Below, piece after piece: positions 8,491-16,202 of a stretch of DNA of 64,000 nucleotides. Both the position numbers and the translations under genes were made by a program. Within the stretch, counting starts at the first letter, position 1. Every line of letters starts with the position of its first letter. Under the pieces are notes generated by a model that saw nothing but the letters and a program-made list of their open reading frames with translations, was not told where the DNA came from and made no database searches. The stretch is taken from the NCBI RefSeq assembly GCF_040784915.1, contig NZ_CP160797.1, positions 494,001 through 558,000 on the forward strand, written 5' to 3'. This DNA comes from Bacillus vallismortis (GTDB taxonomy: Bacteria; Bacillota; Bacilli; Bacillales; Bacillaceae).

Positions 8491-8943
8491 TTATGATCCT
8501 GTTTTGATCTTTCTCTGCACGCTGCCATCAGCTAAATGAACAATCACTTCAGTGCCTTTATGCGCTGCGATCTCCTTTGCCCGTTCAATTGCTTCTTTCT
8601 TTGTACCCTTGATCTCAGATACACGTTTAGCATCCTCGGCTTTGACCGCCCAGCCGTTTTTATGCTTGATGACATGTTCTGCTTTATCCATGAGCTCGGG
8701 GCCGGTGCCGCTGCTTGGATCTTCATCGTGTTCTGTCTCATCACCATTCTTGAGGAAATCATCAATTTCTTTTTTCGAGGCGTTTTCCGCCCATTCCTTT
8801 GCCTTGCTTGTCGCAATCGGAATGGCGCGGCCGTCCTCGTAGCCCTCATCAATCATCGCATTTGCAATGTCAATCGCTTTTTTCTTCACCGGGTTCTCAA
8901 GATTTTTCAATGAAGCGGGATAATCCTTTATCGACCAAGGCAT
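8491..8943 (-). CDS. ydaT: General stress protein YdaT (DUF2188 domain)
   Basis: A 150-residue, highly charged soluble protein. The N-terminal half (MPWSIKDYPASLKNL..., then GRAIPIATSKAKEWA) resembles small ChaB-like modules. The C-terminal half (HVIKHKNGWAVKAEDAKRVS...HKGTEVIVHLADGSVQRK) is a DUF2188-type repeat. The start at 8943 is 8 bases from an AAAAGGAG site. A SigB-type promoter at 8975-8999 agrees with YdaT being part of the general stress regulon in B. subtilis. Molecular function is not known. Confidence 0.85.
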   Translation of the reverse strand: MPWSIKDYPASLKNLENPVKKKAIDIANAMIDEGYEDGRAIPIATSKAKEWAENASKKEIDDFLKNGDETEHDEDPSSGTGPELMDKAEHVIKHKNGWAVKAEDAKRVSEIKGTKKEAIERAKEIAAHKGTEVIVHLADGSVQRKIKTGS

Positions 8944-8974
8944 GTCCATCACTCCTTTTCCTTTTATAAAAATG

Positions 8975-8999
8975 GTACCCGCAGGTGAAAAATAAAAAC
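8975..8999 (-). promoter_or_regulatory. SigB promoter of ydaT
   Basis: Minus strand GTTTTT, 13 bases, GGGTAC: a good SigB match directly upstream of ydaT. Confidence 0.65.
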
Positions 9000-9059
9000 G
9001 TTTCCGGAAAATGAAGGTATACTATACAGTAGAAAAAACAGAAGGGAAGTGCGGGTTGG

Positions 9060-9878
9060 GTGACAACAGAACGAAAAGAAGACTTGCATCAGCAATTAAA
9101 AGAAATAGAGAAATGGGAAAAAGATCAGCAAAAAGTCTGGTTTTGGGAAAAACTCAGCCGTCTCCCGTTTCAGCTGCTGGACAAGCTGACACCGGAATTC
9201 ATCCAAAAAAAGATCGGCAAGCTCTTGGATGAGCTCGGCAGCTTTGTCCAAACAGGAGGGCAGTATCTGACATCTGAAAAACAGATTATCAAGATGTTTC
9301 AAAAGAAACTGCCGGAGGAGATCTTCGAATCACTCGAAGACGTACAACAAGCCCCTCTTCCTATCATGGATGAAATTGCGGAAGGAATGGGCAAAAACAG
9401 AATTAACGCCGCAACTGTTCAAGGCGCGACAACGGGTGTGGGCGGCATGTTTACGCTGGCGGCAGACATTCCGGCCGTGCTTGGCCTGTCGTTAAAAACG
9501 TTGCAGGATATCGCGGTTGCTTACGGCTTTGACCCAAAGGAGAAAAAGGAGCGGGTCTTCATCGTAAAATGTATGCAGCTGACTTCGGCTGATGTTGTCG
9601 GCAAAAAATCGATTTTGAATGAATTAAAAGACTACGATCAAGATCGTACATATAAGAATGTCGCTTCTCAAATCCAAGGCTGGCGTGAAGTTGTTTTAGG
9701 CTATCGCGACACGTTTGGCTGGAAAAAGCTTTTTCAACTGGTGCCGGTCGCGGGAATGGTCTTTGGCGCGTCAGCCAATCGCTCGACATTAAACGACATT
9801 ACCGAAACGGGCATGATGTTGTATAAAAAGCGCCGCATTCTTGAGCGGCTGAAAGAAACAGAACGAGAGATGGAATAG
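9060..9878 (+). CDS. ydbA: EcsC-family protein YdbA
   Basis: A 272-residue protein of the EcsC family. It starts with a charged amphipathic region (EKWEKDQQKVWFWEKL), and the central part has the glycine-rich GATTGVGGMFTLAADIPAVLG segment (about 123-143) and KTLQDIAVAYGFDPK that mark the family, followed by a second hydrophobic region VPVAGMVFGASAN. The GTG start has only a weak ribosome site; no better start in frame is apparent. The role is unknown; EcsC itself is associated with an ABC transporter. The SigB-type genes on both sides suggest, but do not prove, a stress role. Confidence 0.8.
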   Translation: MTTERKEDLHQQLKEIEKWEKDQQKVWFWEKLSRLPFQLLDKLTPEFIQKKIGKLLDELGSFVQTGGQYLTSEKQIIKMFQKKLPEEIFESLEDVQQAPLPIMDEIAEGMGKNRINAATVQGATTGVGGMFTLAADIPAVLGLSLKTLQDIAVAYGFDPKEKKERVFIVKCMQLTSADVVGKKSILNELKDYDQDRTYKNVASQIQGWREVVLGYRDTFGWKKLFQLVPVAGMVFGASANRSTLNDITETGMMLYKKRRILERLKETEREME

Positions 9879-9884
9879 CAGAAA

Positions 9885-9918
9885 AGCAGACGGACACCGC
9901 GTTCCGCCTGCTTTTTTT
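9885..9918 (+). terminator. Terminator after ydbA
   Basis: AGCAG-CGG and CCG-CTGCT arms followed by TTTTTTT. Confidence 0.7.
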
Positions 9919-9947
9919 AGTGGAAACACACCCAATGTGTTTTGTTT

Positions 9948-9972
9948 GTTTAATAGAATGGATAGCGGGAAT
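9948..9972 (+). promoter_or_regulatory. SigB promoter of gsiB
   Basis: GTTTAA, exactly 13 bases, GGGAAT: a textbook SigB promoter 35 bases before gsiB, one of the strongest known SigB reporters. Confidence 0.9.
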
Positions 9973-10007
9973 ACAACAACCAACACCAATTAAAGGAGGA
10001 ATTCAAA

Positions 10008-10379
10008 ATGGCAGACGATAACAAAATGAGCAGAGAAGAAGCAGGTAGAAAAGGCGGAGAAACAACAAGCAAAAACCATGATAAAGAATTCTATCAAGAG
10101 ATTGGTCAAAAAGGCGGAGAAGCCACTAGCGAAAACCATGACAAAGAATTCTACCAAGAAATCGGTGAAAAAGGCGGAGAAGCCACTAGCCAAAACCATG
10201 ACAAAGAATTCTATCAAGAAATCGGCGAAAAAGGCGGAGAAGCCACTAGCGAAAATCATGACAAAGAATTCTATCAAGAAATCGGCCGTAAAGGCGGAGA
10301 GGCAACAAGCAAAAATCATGATAAAGAATTCTATCAAGAAATTGGTTCAAAAGGCGGAAACGCCCGCAACAACGACTAA
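10008..10379 (+). CDS. gsiB: General stress hydrophilin GsiB
   Basis: A 123-residue, extremely hydrophilic protein made of five near-identical 20-residue units of the type KNHDKEFYQEIGQKGGEATS (from residue 22), each carrying a KGG motif, after an N-terminal half-unit with GRKGGETTS. It is a group-1 LEA-like hydrophilin, cytoplasmic, thought to protect macromolecules on desiccation or heat. The SigB promoter at 9948-9972, an AAAGGAGGA ribosome site and the downstream terminator make it a stand-alone stress gene, as in B. subtilis. Confidence 0.98.
   Translation: MADDNKMSREEAGRKGGETTSKNHDKEFYQEIGQKGGEATSENHDKEFYQEIGEKGGEATSQNHDKEFYQEIGEKGGEATSENHDKEFYQEIGRKGGEATSKNHDKEFYQEIGSKGGNARNND
10071..10370 (+). 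repeat. Five tandem 60-bp repeats inside gsiB
   Basis: Each 60-bp unit begins at AAAAACCATGA and contains AAAGAATTCTA and AAAGGCGGAGA. Units 2-4 are nearly identical, units 1 and 5 slightly diverged, so recombinational change in copy number is plausible. Confidence 0.95.
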
Positions 10380-10413
10380 TCAAAAGCATGAAGGCAGACA
10401 ACCTGTAGAAGAT

Positions 10414-10449
10414 AAAAAGCGATCCGGCGAAACAGCTGGATCGCTTTTT
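10414..10449 (+). terminator. Terminator after gsiB
   Basis: AAAAAGCGATCC and GGATCGCTTTTT form a 12-bp stem ending in Ts. Confidence 0.9.
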
Positions 10450-10514
10450 ATTTTGGAAATAACTTGATCTAAGCCGGTGCTGCGATACAATAAGTGAAAA
10501 AGGGGTTTTCGCTA

Positions 10515-10856
10515 ATGTCCGAGATCCAAAACCTGCTCGCCATTGCCAATGAAGTCAAAGAAAAGCACGCCAATTTTTCCATTTCAGAGGTCAATGACCA
10601 TTGCGTGCGCCTCGCTGTGTTTACAGGAGAATATGACTGGCACCATCATCCTGACTCAGATGAATTGTTCATTGTTCTTGAAGGTGAGCTGCTGATTGAT
10701 TTTAAGGACAAAGAAACTGCGGTACTCAAAGCGAATGACAGCCTGCTCATCACGAAAGGAACGGTTCACCGCACGCGCTCTTACGTCAGAACGGTGAATC
10801 TCTGTGTCGAGCATACACAGGCGAAAACAGTCATCATAGAGGAATTGCCATGCTAA
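10515..10856 (+). CDS. ydbB: Cupin-domain protein YdbB
   Basis: A 113-residue single-domain cupin. The first cupin motif is seen in GEYDWHHHPDSDELFIVLEGEL (His cluster and Glu ligands), and the second in LLITKGTVHRTRS. These would bind one divalent metal in a beta-barrel; the substrate is unknown. The ATG at 10515 is chosen over an upstream GTG because it follows AAGGGG and gives the family length. Its 3' end overlaps ydbC by 7 bases, so the two are co-translated. Confidence 0.88.
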   Translation: MSEIQNLLAIANEVKEKHANFSISEVNDHCVRLAVFTGEYDWHHHPDSDELFIVLEGELLIDFKDKETAVLKANDSLLITKGTVHRTRSYVRTVNLCVEHTQAKTVIIEELPC

Positions 10857-11209
10857 TCAAAAAGATTGTATGTGAAGTAGATGCTGCAAACGCCGAAGCA
10901 TTTTCAAAAGCGCAGTCACAGTGGGGGGCATTGTCACATGTGGCCGGCTTTGTCAAACAGGCCGGCGGCTGGCGAACATCAGCAGACAGGCCGCTTACCG
11001 CAGAGATCATCAGCGTTTGGGAGGACAGAGAAGTTTATGAAGCTTTTATGGAGAACGAACATGACGTTATCTATGAAGAAATCGGGCAAAAGGCTACGTT
11101 ATATTCAATAGAAGTGACGTTTACTCAGGCTGATGCAGAGGAGGCCGCTTGCATGTTTGACAACCGGGAAATTGAATACGAGCCTGGATGGACCGTGACA
11201 AAAGCTTAG
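10850..11209 (+). CDS. ydbC: YdbC, DUF4937-type alpha-beta barrel protein
   Basis: A 119-residue protein of the YdbC/DUF4937 type. The sequence looks like an antibiotic-biosynthesis-monooxygenase-like ferredoxin fold: FSKAQSQWGALSHVAGFVKQAGGW..., then AEIISVWEDREVYEAFMENEHDVIY. The start ATG lies within the end of ydbB, and the pairing of a cupin with this fold suggests they act together. The function is unknown. Confidence 0.82.
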   Translation: MLIKKIVCEVDAANAEAFSKAQSQWGALSHVAGFVKQAGGWRTSADRPLTAEIISVWEDREVYEAFMENEHDVIYEEIGQKATLYSIEVTFTQADAEEAACMFDNREIEYEPGWTVTKA

Positions 11210-11347
11210 TTATGGGAAGTCGTTTTTAAAAAGATGATAAGCTGATTTTATCACTCATTATAACAATGTAGATATTCTCCTGTTATTTTGATTGAATTAG
11301 AATGAAGAAAATGGAATTCAATTGGGGAATCAGGGGGATTGATTTAG

Positions 11348-11734
11348 ATGACTTTTCATTTTAAGGGAATTGATCATATTCAGCTTGCGGCTCCTAAAGG
11401 CTGTGAAACTGCTGCAAGACAATTTTACGTCGGCATATTAGGCTTTCGGGAAATTGAAAAACCTGATGAGTTAAAAGCCCGAGGCGGGGTCTGGTTCACT
11501 TTTGGGAATAGACAATTGCATATCGGGATAGAAGAACCTTTTGTTCCCGCTAAAAAAGCACACCCCGCCTTTGAGGTTATGGATATAGAAGGCTTAAAAG
11601 AACATTTGAAATTAAATGGAATTGGAATTGTTGAAGACAATAAACTTCCGGGAGCGGACAGATTCTATGTTTTAGATCCATTTGGCAATCGTCTTGAGAT
11701 GCTTGAGTGGCAGAAAACGCGCAAAAAAGGATAG
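11348..11734 (+). CDS. VOC/glyoxalase-fold protein
   Basis: A 128-residue protein with the paired beta-alpha-beta-beta-beta units of the vicinal oxygen chelate fold: FKGIDHIQLAAPKGCETAARQFYVGILGF at the start, ending DRFYVLDPFGNRLEMLEW. Metal ligands of the family fit H10, H57 and the final Glu. A GGGGGATT site precedes the ATG. I do not remember a gene here in strain 168, where ydbC is followed directly by ydbD, so this may be a strain-specific insertion. Substrate unknown. Confidence 0.8.
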   Translation: MTFHFKGIDHIQLAAPKGCETAARQFYVGILGFREIEKPDELKARGGVWFTFGNRQLHIGIEEPFVPAKKAHPAFEVMDIEGLKEHLKLNGIGIVEDNKLPGADRFYVLDPFGNRLEMLEWQKTRKKG

Positions 11735-11764
11735 ATCACGGTTGATGATGATCTATCCTTTTTA
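11726..11764. terminator. Bidirectional terminator between the VOC gene and ydbD
   Basis: AAAAGGATAGATCA and TGATCTATCCTTTT form a 14-bp stem with T/A tails, serving both convergent genes. Confidence 0.85.
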
Positions 11765-11775
11765 TGATTGTATCT

Positions 11776-12597
11776 TTACTCGCGTCCCGGAAGTGTATCA
11801 TGAACAAAAGGCGGTGCTGGTTTTAATTCCGGTTTTTCTCCAAACGCTTTCGCTTCTTTTACATATTCAAAGGCTTCTCCGTCCGGCGCTTTTTCGTTCA
11901 GCCAAGTTTGCTCGGCGCTTTCTTCGCCTTCAGAGAAATTAATAAGCTGATGCGAGAACTCTTGCTTTTCGAGTGCTTTCGGGAATGTTCCCGGCACAAT
12001 CGGGCCTTCTTGTGCTTCTAATTCTTTAATGGCGGCGAGCCATTGATTTTGGTGCATCGTGTCACGCGCCAGCAGGAAGCTGAGCATATCTTTAACGCCT
12101 TTGTCATCTGTCATTTCAAACAGGCGTGCGACCTGCAGACGGCCTTGTGATTCCGCATTCAGATTGGCGCGGAAGTCTGCCAGCAGGTTTCCGCTTGCAA
12201 CGATATAGCCGCCGCTCCAAGGGACGCCTGTACTGTTTTCCGGCATGGCGCCAAGTCCTGATACAATCGCGTGGTGAGGGTTCATGCCGCCCAGAATGGA
12301 GCCGATGACCGGATCTTCAGCGGCTTTTTCCTGCTGATCGAGCGGGGCATCCTCAAGAAGTCTGGCGATCATCGTGGCGATCATTTCAACATGCCCGAGT
12401 TCCTCAGTTGCCGTATCCATCAGCAAATCCTTGTATTTTTCATTTCCTCTTGTATTCCAGCCTTGAAATAAGTACTGCATGGCAACAGAAATTTCTCCAA
12501 ATTGCCCGCCTAAAATTTCTTGCATTTTTTTCGCGAATAATGGATCTGGACGATCTGGTTTAGCAGGATGCTGCAGCATTTTCGTGTGCTTAAACAT
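11776..12597 (-). CDS. ydbD: Manganese catalase YdbD
   Basis: A 273-residue di-manganese catalase. Family ligands are visible: E35 in GGQFGEISVAMQYLFQGWN, the ATEELGHVEM helix, the Glu in NLNAESQGRLQ and the His in RDTMHQNQW. It converts hydrogen peroxide to water and oxygen in the cytoplasm. A SigB-type promoter upstream (12632-12656) agrees with ydbD being a general stress gene. It is the core-genome copy; the other Mn catalase at 2661-3503 is a diverged paralog about 9 kb away. Confidence 0.92.
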   Translation of the reverse strand: MFKHTKMLQHPAKPDRPDPLFAKKMQEILGGQFGEISVAMQYLFQGWNTRGNEKYKDLLMDTATEELGHVEMIATMIARLLEDAPLDQQEKAAEDPVIGSILGGMNPHHAIVSGLGAMPENSTGVPWSGGYIVASGNLLADFRANLNAESQGRLQVARLFEMTDDKGVKDMLSFLLARDTMHQNQWLAAIKELEAQEGPIVPGTFPKALEKQEFSHQLINFSEGEESAEQTWLNEKAPDGEAFEYVKEAKAFGEKPELKPAPPFVHDTLPGRE

Positions 12598-12631
12598 GTT
12601 CCCATCTCCTTTTTCGTTTATCCCTTTTTAT

Positions 12632-12656
12632 ATTTCCGATCAATTGAAAGATAAAC
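12632..12656 (-). promoter_or_regulatory. Probable SigB promoter of ydbD
   Basis: Minus strand GTTTAT, 13 bases, GGAAAT, followed 30 bases later by the AAAGGAG site and ATG of ydbD. Confidence 0.55.
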
Positions 12657-12681
12657 GAAAAACAGCGTATCGAGTTGGGGA

Positions 12682-13734
12682 CTACGAATCACCTCGCAGC
12701 TCCAAAAGCTCCTGAATCAGCTTCCGGCCGAAGATAGGCTCGTACTGCCGGTAAACAGGATCGAGGCGCTTCATCCATTCTTTTTTCTCTTTATCTGACA
12801 GCTCGTAGATGTGAATAGAAGAACTCATTTTGATGACTTCCAGCTGCTCCTTGTTCATTTGCTCGGCATGCATTTCATTCCACTCTGTCGTTTCCTTCAT
12901 CGCTTCCGTTAAAACGCGCCGTGTTTCCGGTGTTTGCGCGTTCCAGAAGTGCTCATCCGTCATGACAGCGTAGCCGAGATAACCGTGGCTGCTTATTGTC
13001 AAATGGTCCTGAACATTATAAAATTTTTTAGAATAGATGTTTGAGATGGTATTTTCTTCGCCATCGACTGTATTGTTTTCTAACAGCTGAAAGGTAGAAT
13101 TGAAGGATTCCTGATGAGGCGTTGCACCAAGCAGCTTGAACTGATCCTCTATCACATCGCTTTGCATAATGCGGAGATCTTGACCTTTTAAATCATCCGG
13201 GGTTTTGACCGGCCCTTCATTTGTCGTGATTTGTTTAAAGCCGTTTGTCCAATAGGCGAGGCCTTTTAATTGGTTTTTCTTTAGGGAATCAAACAGCTGT
13301 GTGCCGATGCTGCCGTGCAGCCCTTTTTTGACGGCATTGTAATCTGTAAATGCATACGGCAGATCCAGCACGCCCCATTCAGGCGAGAGCATGCCGAGCT
13401 TCGATGTGGAGGGGGCGATAAACTGAACATCGCCGTTTTGCAATGCTTCAATTTCTTCAATGTCCGAATAGAGGCTTCCATTCGGAAACACTTCAATTTT
13501 TATTTTTCCGCCTGATTTCTCGTTTACCAGCTCGGCGAATTTATTGGCGGCCAGCCCTTTCGGTGTGTTTTCGGCAACCACATGGCTGAATGTAAACACG
13601 ATTTGATCCTGTAAGCCTTCCTGGTCGTCATCATAAACGATTTCTTCACTGCTGGAACGATCATGGAATCCGATAAATAAAGCGGTTGCAATTCCGGCGA
13701 TCATCAGTGCGAGACATGCAAGCAAACTCTTCAT
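12682..13734 (-). CDS. dctB: C4-dicarboxylate-binding protein DctB
   Basis: A 350-residue extracytoplasmic solute receptor of the DctP/TRAP type. An N-terminal hydrophobic segment (about 5-24) acts as signal or anchor, then the binding domain begins QIVFTFSHVVAENTPKGLAANKFAEL. In B. subtilis it cooperates with the kinase DctS and permease DctP so that C4-dicarboxylates induce their own uptake, rather than with TRAP permeases. The ATG at 13734 follows GGAGGG; longer frames upstream would run into the divergent dctS promoter region. Transcribed away from dctSR. Confidence 0.9.
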   Translation of the reverse strand: MKSLLACLALMIAGIATALFIGFHDRSSSEEIVYDDDQEGLQDQIVFTFSHVVAENTPKGLAANKFAELVNEKSGGKIKIEVFPNGSLYSDIEEIEALQNGDVQFIAPSTSKLGMLSPEWGVLDLPYAFTDYNAVKKGLHGSIGTQLFDSLKKNQLKGLAYWTNGFKQITTNEGPVKTPDDLKGQDLRIMQSDVIEDQFKLLGATPHQESFNSTFQLLENNTVDGEENTISNIYSKKFYNVQDHLTISSHGYLGYAVMTDEHFWNAQTPETRRVLTEAMKETTEWNEMHAEQMNKEQLEVIKMSSSIHIYELSDKEKKEWMKRLDPVYRQYEPIFGRKLIQELLELRGDS

Positions 13735-13805
13735 GAAAAGCCCTCCCCTATGTTTTAAGGATAATGGGGCCCATGCCATTCGTAAAGACCTGAAAGGAGA
13801 AGATG

Positions 13806-15413
13806 ATGAACAAAAAGAAGCTCTCAATCCGTTGGAAAATCACGATCTTATCCTATATACTCGTCATTTTCTCCTTTTTGATCGGCGGCATTGTGCTCAT
13901 CGGCAATATCCAGCATACAGAGGAGCGGGAGCTGAAAAAACGTTTGATGAATACGGCCCGGACGGTGTCGGAGATGACAGAAGTAAAAGAGGCCTTGGCG
14001 CGAAAAAAACAAACAGAAGCTGTTCGCCATGCGGTTGAAGAGATCAGGATGATTAATGAAGCAGACTATATTGTCATCATGGATATGAATCACATCCGCT
14101 ACACGCATCCTGTCAGTACAAGTATCGGCAAGAAATCCAAGGGTGCAGACGAAGAGGCGGCGTTTGCGGAGCATATTTATTTCTCAGAAGCAAAGGGAGA
14201 GATCGGCACGGCGGTCCGCGCTTTTTATCCGGTGAAGGATCACGAGCTGAACCAGATCGGCGTGGTGCTTGTCGGGAAAACACTGCCGGGGATTACCGAC
14301 ATATTGCTTCAGTTAAAACACGATATCACATTCATCGTTGTACTGACACTCGGCTTCGGCCTTGCAGGTTCCTTTCTGCTGGCCCGCCATATCAAAAAAC
14401 AAATGTTTCAGCTTGAGCCTCATGAGATTGTCCGAATGTATGAAGAACGGACAGCGACGTTTCACTCCATGAACGAAGGCGTGATTGCCATCGACAACCG
14501 GCTTATCATTACGATTTTTAATGAAAAAGCGAAACAGATCTTTGAGGTGAAGGGGGATCTGGTCGGAAAGGTGATCTGGGAGGTTCTTAAGGATTCGCGC
14601 CTGCCCGAAATCGTGGAGCGGAACAAAGCGGTTTATAATGAAGAAATTCGCGTCAGCGGAAAAGTGATTATGAGCAGCAGAATTCCGATCGTCATGAAGA
14701 AAAAAGTCATCGGCGCCGTCGCGATTTTTCAGGACAGAACGGAAGCGGCTAAGATGGCGGAGGAGTTGACCGGCGTCAAAAACTTTGTAGAGGCGCTCCG
14801 CGTCCAAAACCATGAGCATATGAATAAGCTGCATACGATCGCCGGCCTCATCCAGCTGGGGAAATCTGAAAAAGCCTTGCAGCTTGCATTCCGGGCGTCA
14901 ACTGAGCAGGAAAATGTGACTGAATTTCTTCATCGCTTGATTCAAAATGACGCTGCGGCTGGCCTTCTATTAAGTAAAATCAGAAGAGGAAGGGAGCTCG
15001 GCATTGTTGTTCATATTGATGAAAACAGCAGCCTTCAGCAATTTCCCGAGCATGTTGATCAGCATGATATCGTTGTGCTTCTTGGCAACCTGATTGAAAA
15101 TGCCTTCGGTTCATTTGAAACGGTTCAATCTAATGACAAACGGATTGACATCAGCATCGAACAAACGGATGATATCCTGGCAATTTTAATAGAAGATAAC
15201 GGCTGCGGGATTGAATCGGCACATATGCCGCACCTTTACGACAAAGGATTTACAGTGAATAAAACAGGCGGCACAGGCTATGGCCTGTATCTAGTCAAAC
15301 AAATAACAGACAAAGGATCGGGCACGATAGAAGTGGATTCACACGCAGGGCAAGGAACAGCTTTTTCTATCGTTTTTCCAATGAAGGGGGAGGAAGCACA
15401 GCATGGCTCTTAA
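13806..15413 (+). CDS. dctS: Dicarboxylate-sensing histidine kinase DctS
   Basis: A 535-residue CitA/DcuS-type sensor kinase. Two membrane helices (about 14-36 and 175-197) bracket an extracytoplasmic PAS/sCache domain; a cytoplasmic PAS domain (about 215-320) follows. The phosphorylated His is in QNHEHMNKLHTIAGLI (about residue 335), and the ATPase domain has the N box (NLIENAFGSF), DNGCGI and GTGYGLYL boxes. It partners DctR, whose start overlaps its 3' end. The second ATG (13806) is 6 bases from AAAGGAG and gives 535 residues; the ATG at 13803 is too close. Confidence 0.93.
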   Translation: MNKKKLSIRWKITILSYILVIFSFLIGGIVLIGNIQHTEERELKKRLMNTARTVSEMTEVKEALARKKQTEAVRHAVEEIRMINEADYIVIMDMNHIRYTHPVSTSIGKKSKGADEEAAFAEHIYFSEAKGEIGTAVRAFYPVKDHELNQIGVVLVGKTLPGITDILLQLKHDITFIVVLTLGFGLAGSFLLARHIKKQMFQLEPHEIVRMYEERTATFHSMNEGVIAIDNRLIITIFNEKAKQIFEVKGDLVGKVIWEVLKDSRLPEIVERNKAVYNEEIRVSGKVIMSSRIPIVMKKKVIGAVAIFQDRTEAAKMAEELTGVKNFVEALRVQNHEHMNKLHTIAGLIQLGKSEKALQLAFRASTEQENVTEFLHRLIQNDAAAGLLLSKIRRGRELGIVVHIDENSSLQQFPEHVDQHDIVVLLGNLIENAFGSFETVQSNDKRIDISIEQTDDILAILIEDNGCGIESAHMPHLYDKGFTVNKTGGTGYGLYLVKQITDKGSGTIEVDSHAGQGTAFSIVFPMKGEEAQHGS

Positions 15414-16083
15414 AGAATGGAAGGTTCTGCTCATTGAAGATGATCCGATGGTTCAAGAGGTAAACAAGGATTTCATCACAACTGTCAGCGGCTTTATTGT
15501 CTGTGCAACAGCGGGAAACGGAGAAGAAGGCATCAAGCTAATTAAAGAAAAACAGCCCGACCTCGTCATTCTCGATGTGTACATGCCGAAAAAAGACGGG
15601 ATCAAAACGTTGCAGGAGATCAGAAAGCAAAAGCTTGAAGTGGATATCATTGTCGTTTCCGCTGCAAAAGACAAAGAAACGATCTCCCTTATGCTGCAAA
15701 ATGGAGCGGCTGACTATATCTTAAAACCATTTAAGCTTGAGCGAATGAGACAGGCACTTGAAAAGTACAAGCAATATAAACAAAAAATAGAAGCGAACGA
15801 TACGCTGTCCCAGGAACAGCTCGATGCGATCCTGAATATTCCGCAGCAGGCCGTACAGGATCTGCCAAAAGGATTGAATCATTTTACGATGAATGAAGTC
15901 ACTGCTATTTTGAAGCGGCAAACCGCATCTCTTTCTGCAGAAGAGGTCGCCAAGGCGCTCGGTATCGCCAGAGTGACAGCGAGGCGATACCTTGATTATC
16001 TAGAAAAAAACGGAACCATTAAGCTGGACGTTCAATACGGCGGAATCGGCCGTCCTGTCAACCGCTACGTGTTTAAAGGATAA
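15403..16083 (+). CDS. dctR: Response regulator DctR
   Basis: A 226-residue CitB-family regulator. The receiver domain has acidic residues E12, D13, D14, the phospho-acceptor D58 in LDVYMPKKDG and the conserved Lys in KPF. The C-terminal part (AEEVAKALGIARVTARRYLDYLEKNG, about 180-205) is a helix-turn-helix. It is known to activate dctP in B. subtilis in response to succinate, fumarate and malate. It overlaps dctS by 11 bases and is 119 bases before dctP. Confidence 0.93.
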   Translation: MALKEWKVLLIEDDPMVQEVNKDFITTVSGFIVCATAGNGEEGIKLIKEKQPDLVILDVYMPKKDGIKTLQEIRKQKLEVDIIVVSAAKDKETISLMLQNGAADYILKPFKLERMRQALEKYKQYKQKIEANDTLSQEQLDAILNIPQQAVQDLPKGLNHFTMNEVTAILKRQTASLSAEEVAKALGIARVTARRYLDYLEKNGTIKLDVQYGGIGRPVNRYVFKG

Positions 16084-16202
16084 ACCTGAGACCAAAAAGA
16101 CCAAAATGTCCGTTATGATCATAAACTTCCCCACCTTATATGAAAACGCTATCATTCTAGTAAGAAAGACACAAAGGCGAATAGGACAGGGGGATGCAGA
16201 AT

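Noticed and set aside
9990..10337. Long minus-strand open frame opposite gsiB
   Set aside because: Artefact of the tandem repeats in gsiB; no start signal and the plus-strand gene is certain.
10071..10370. Regular 60-bp repeats considered as a CRISPR-like array
   Set aside because: Repeats are contiguous with no unique spacers and lie in frame inside gsiB.
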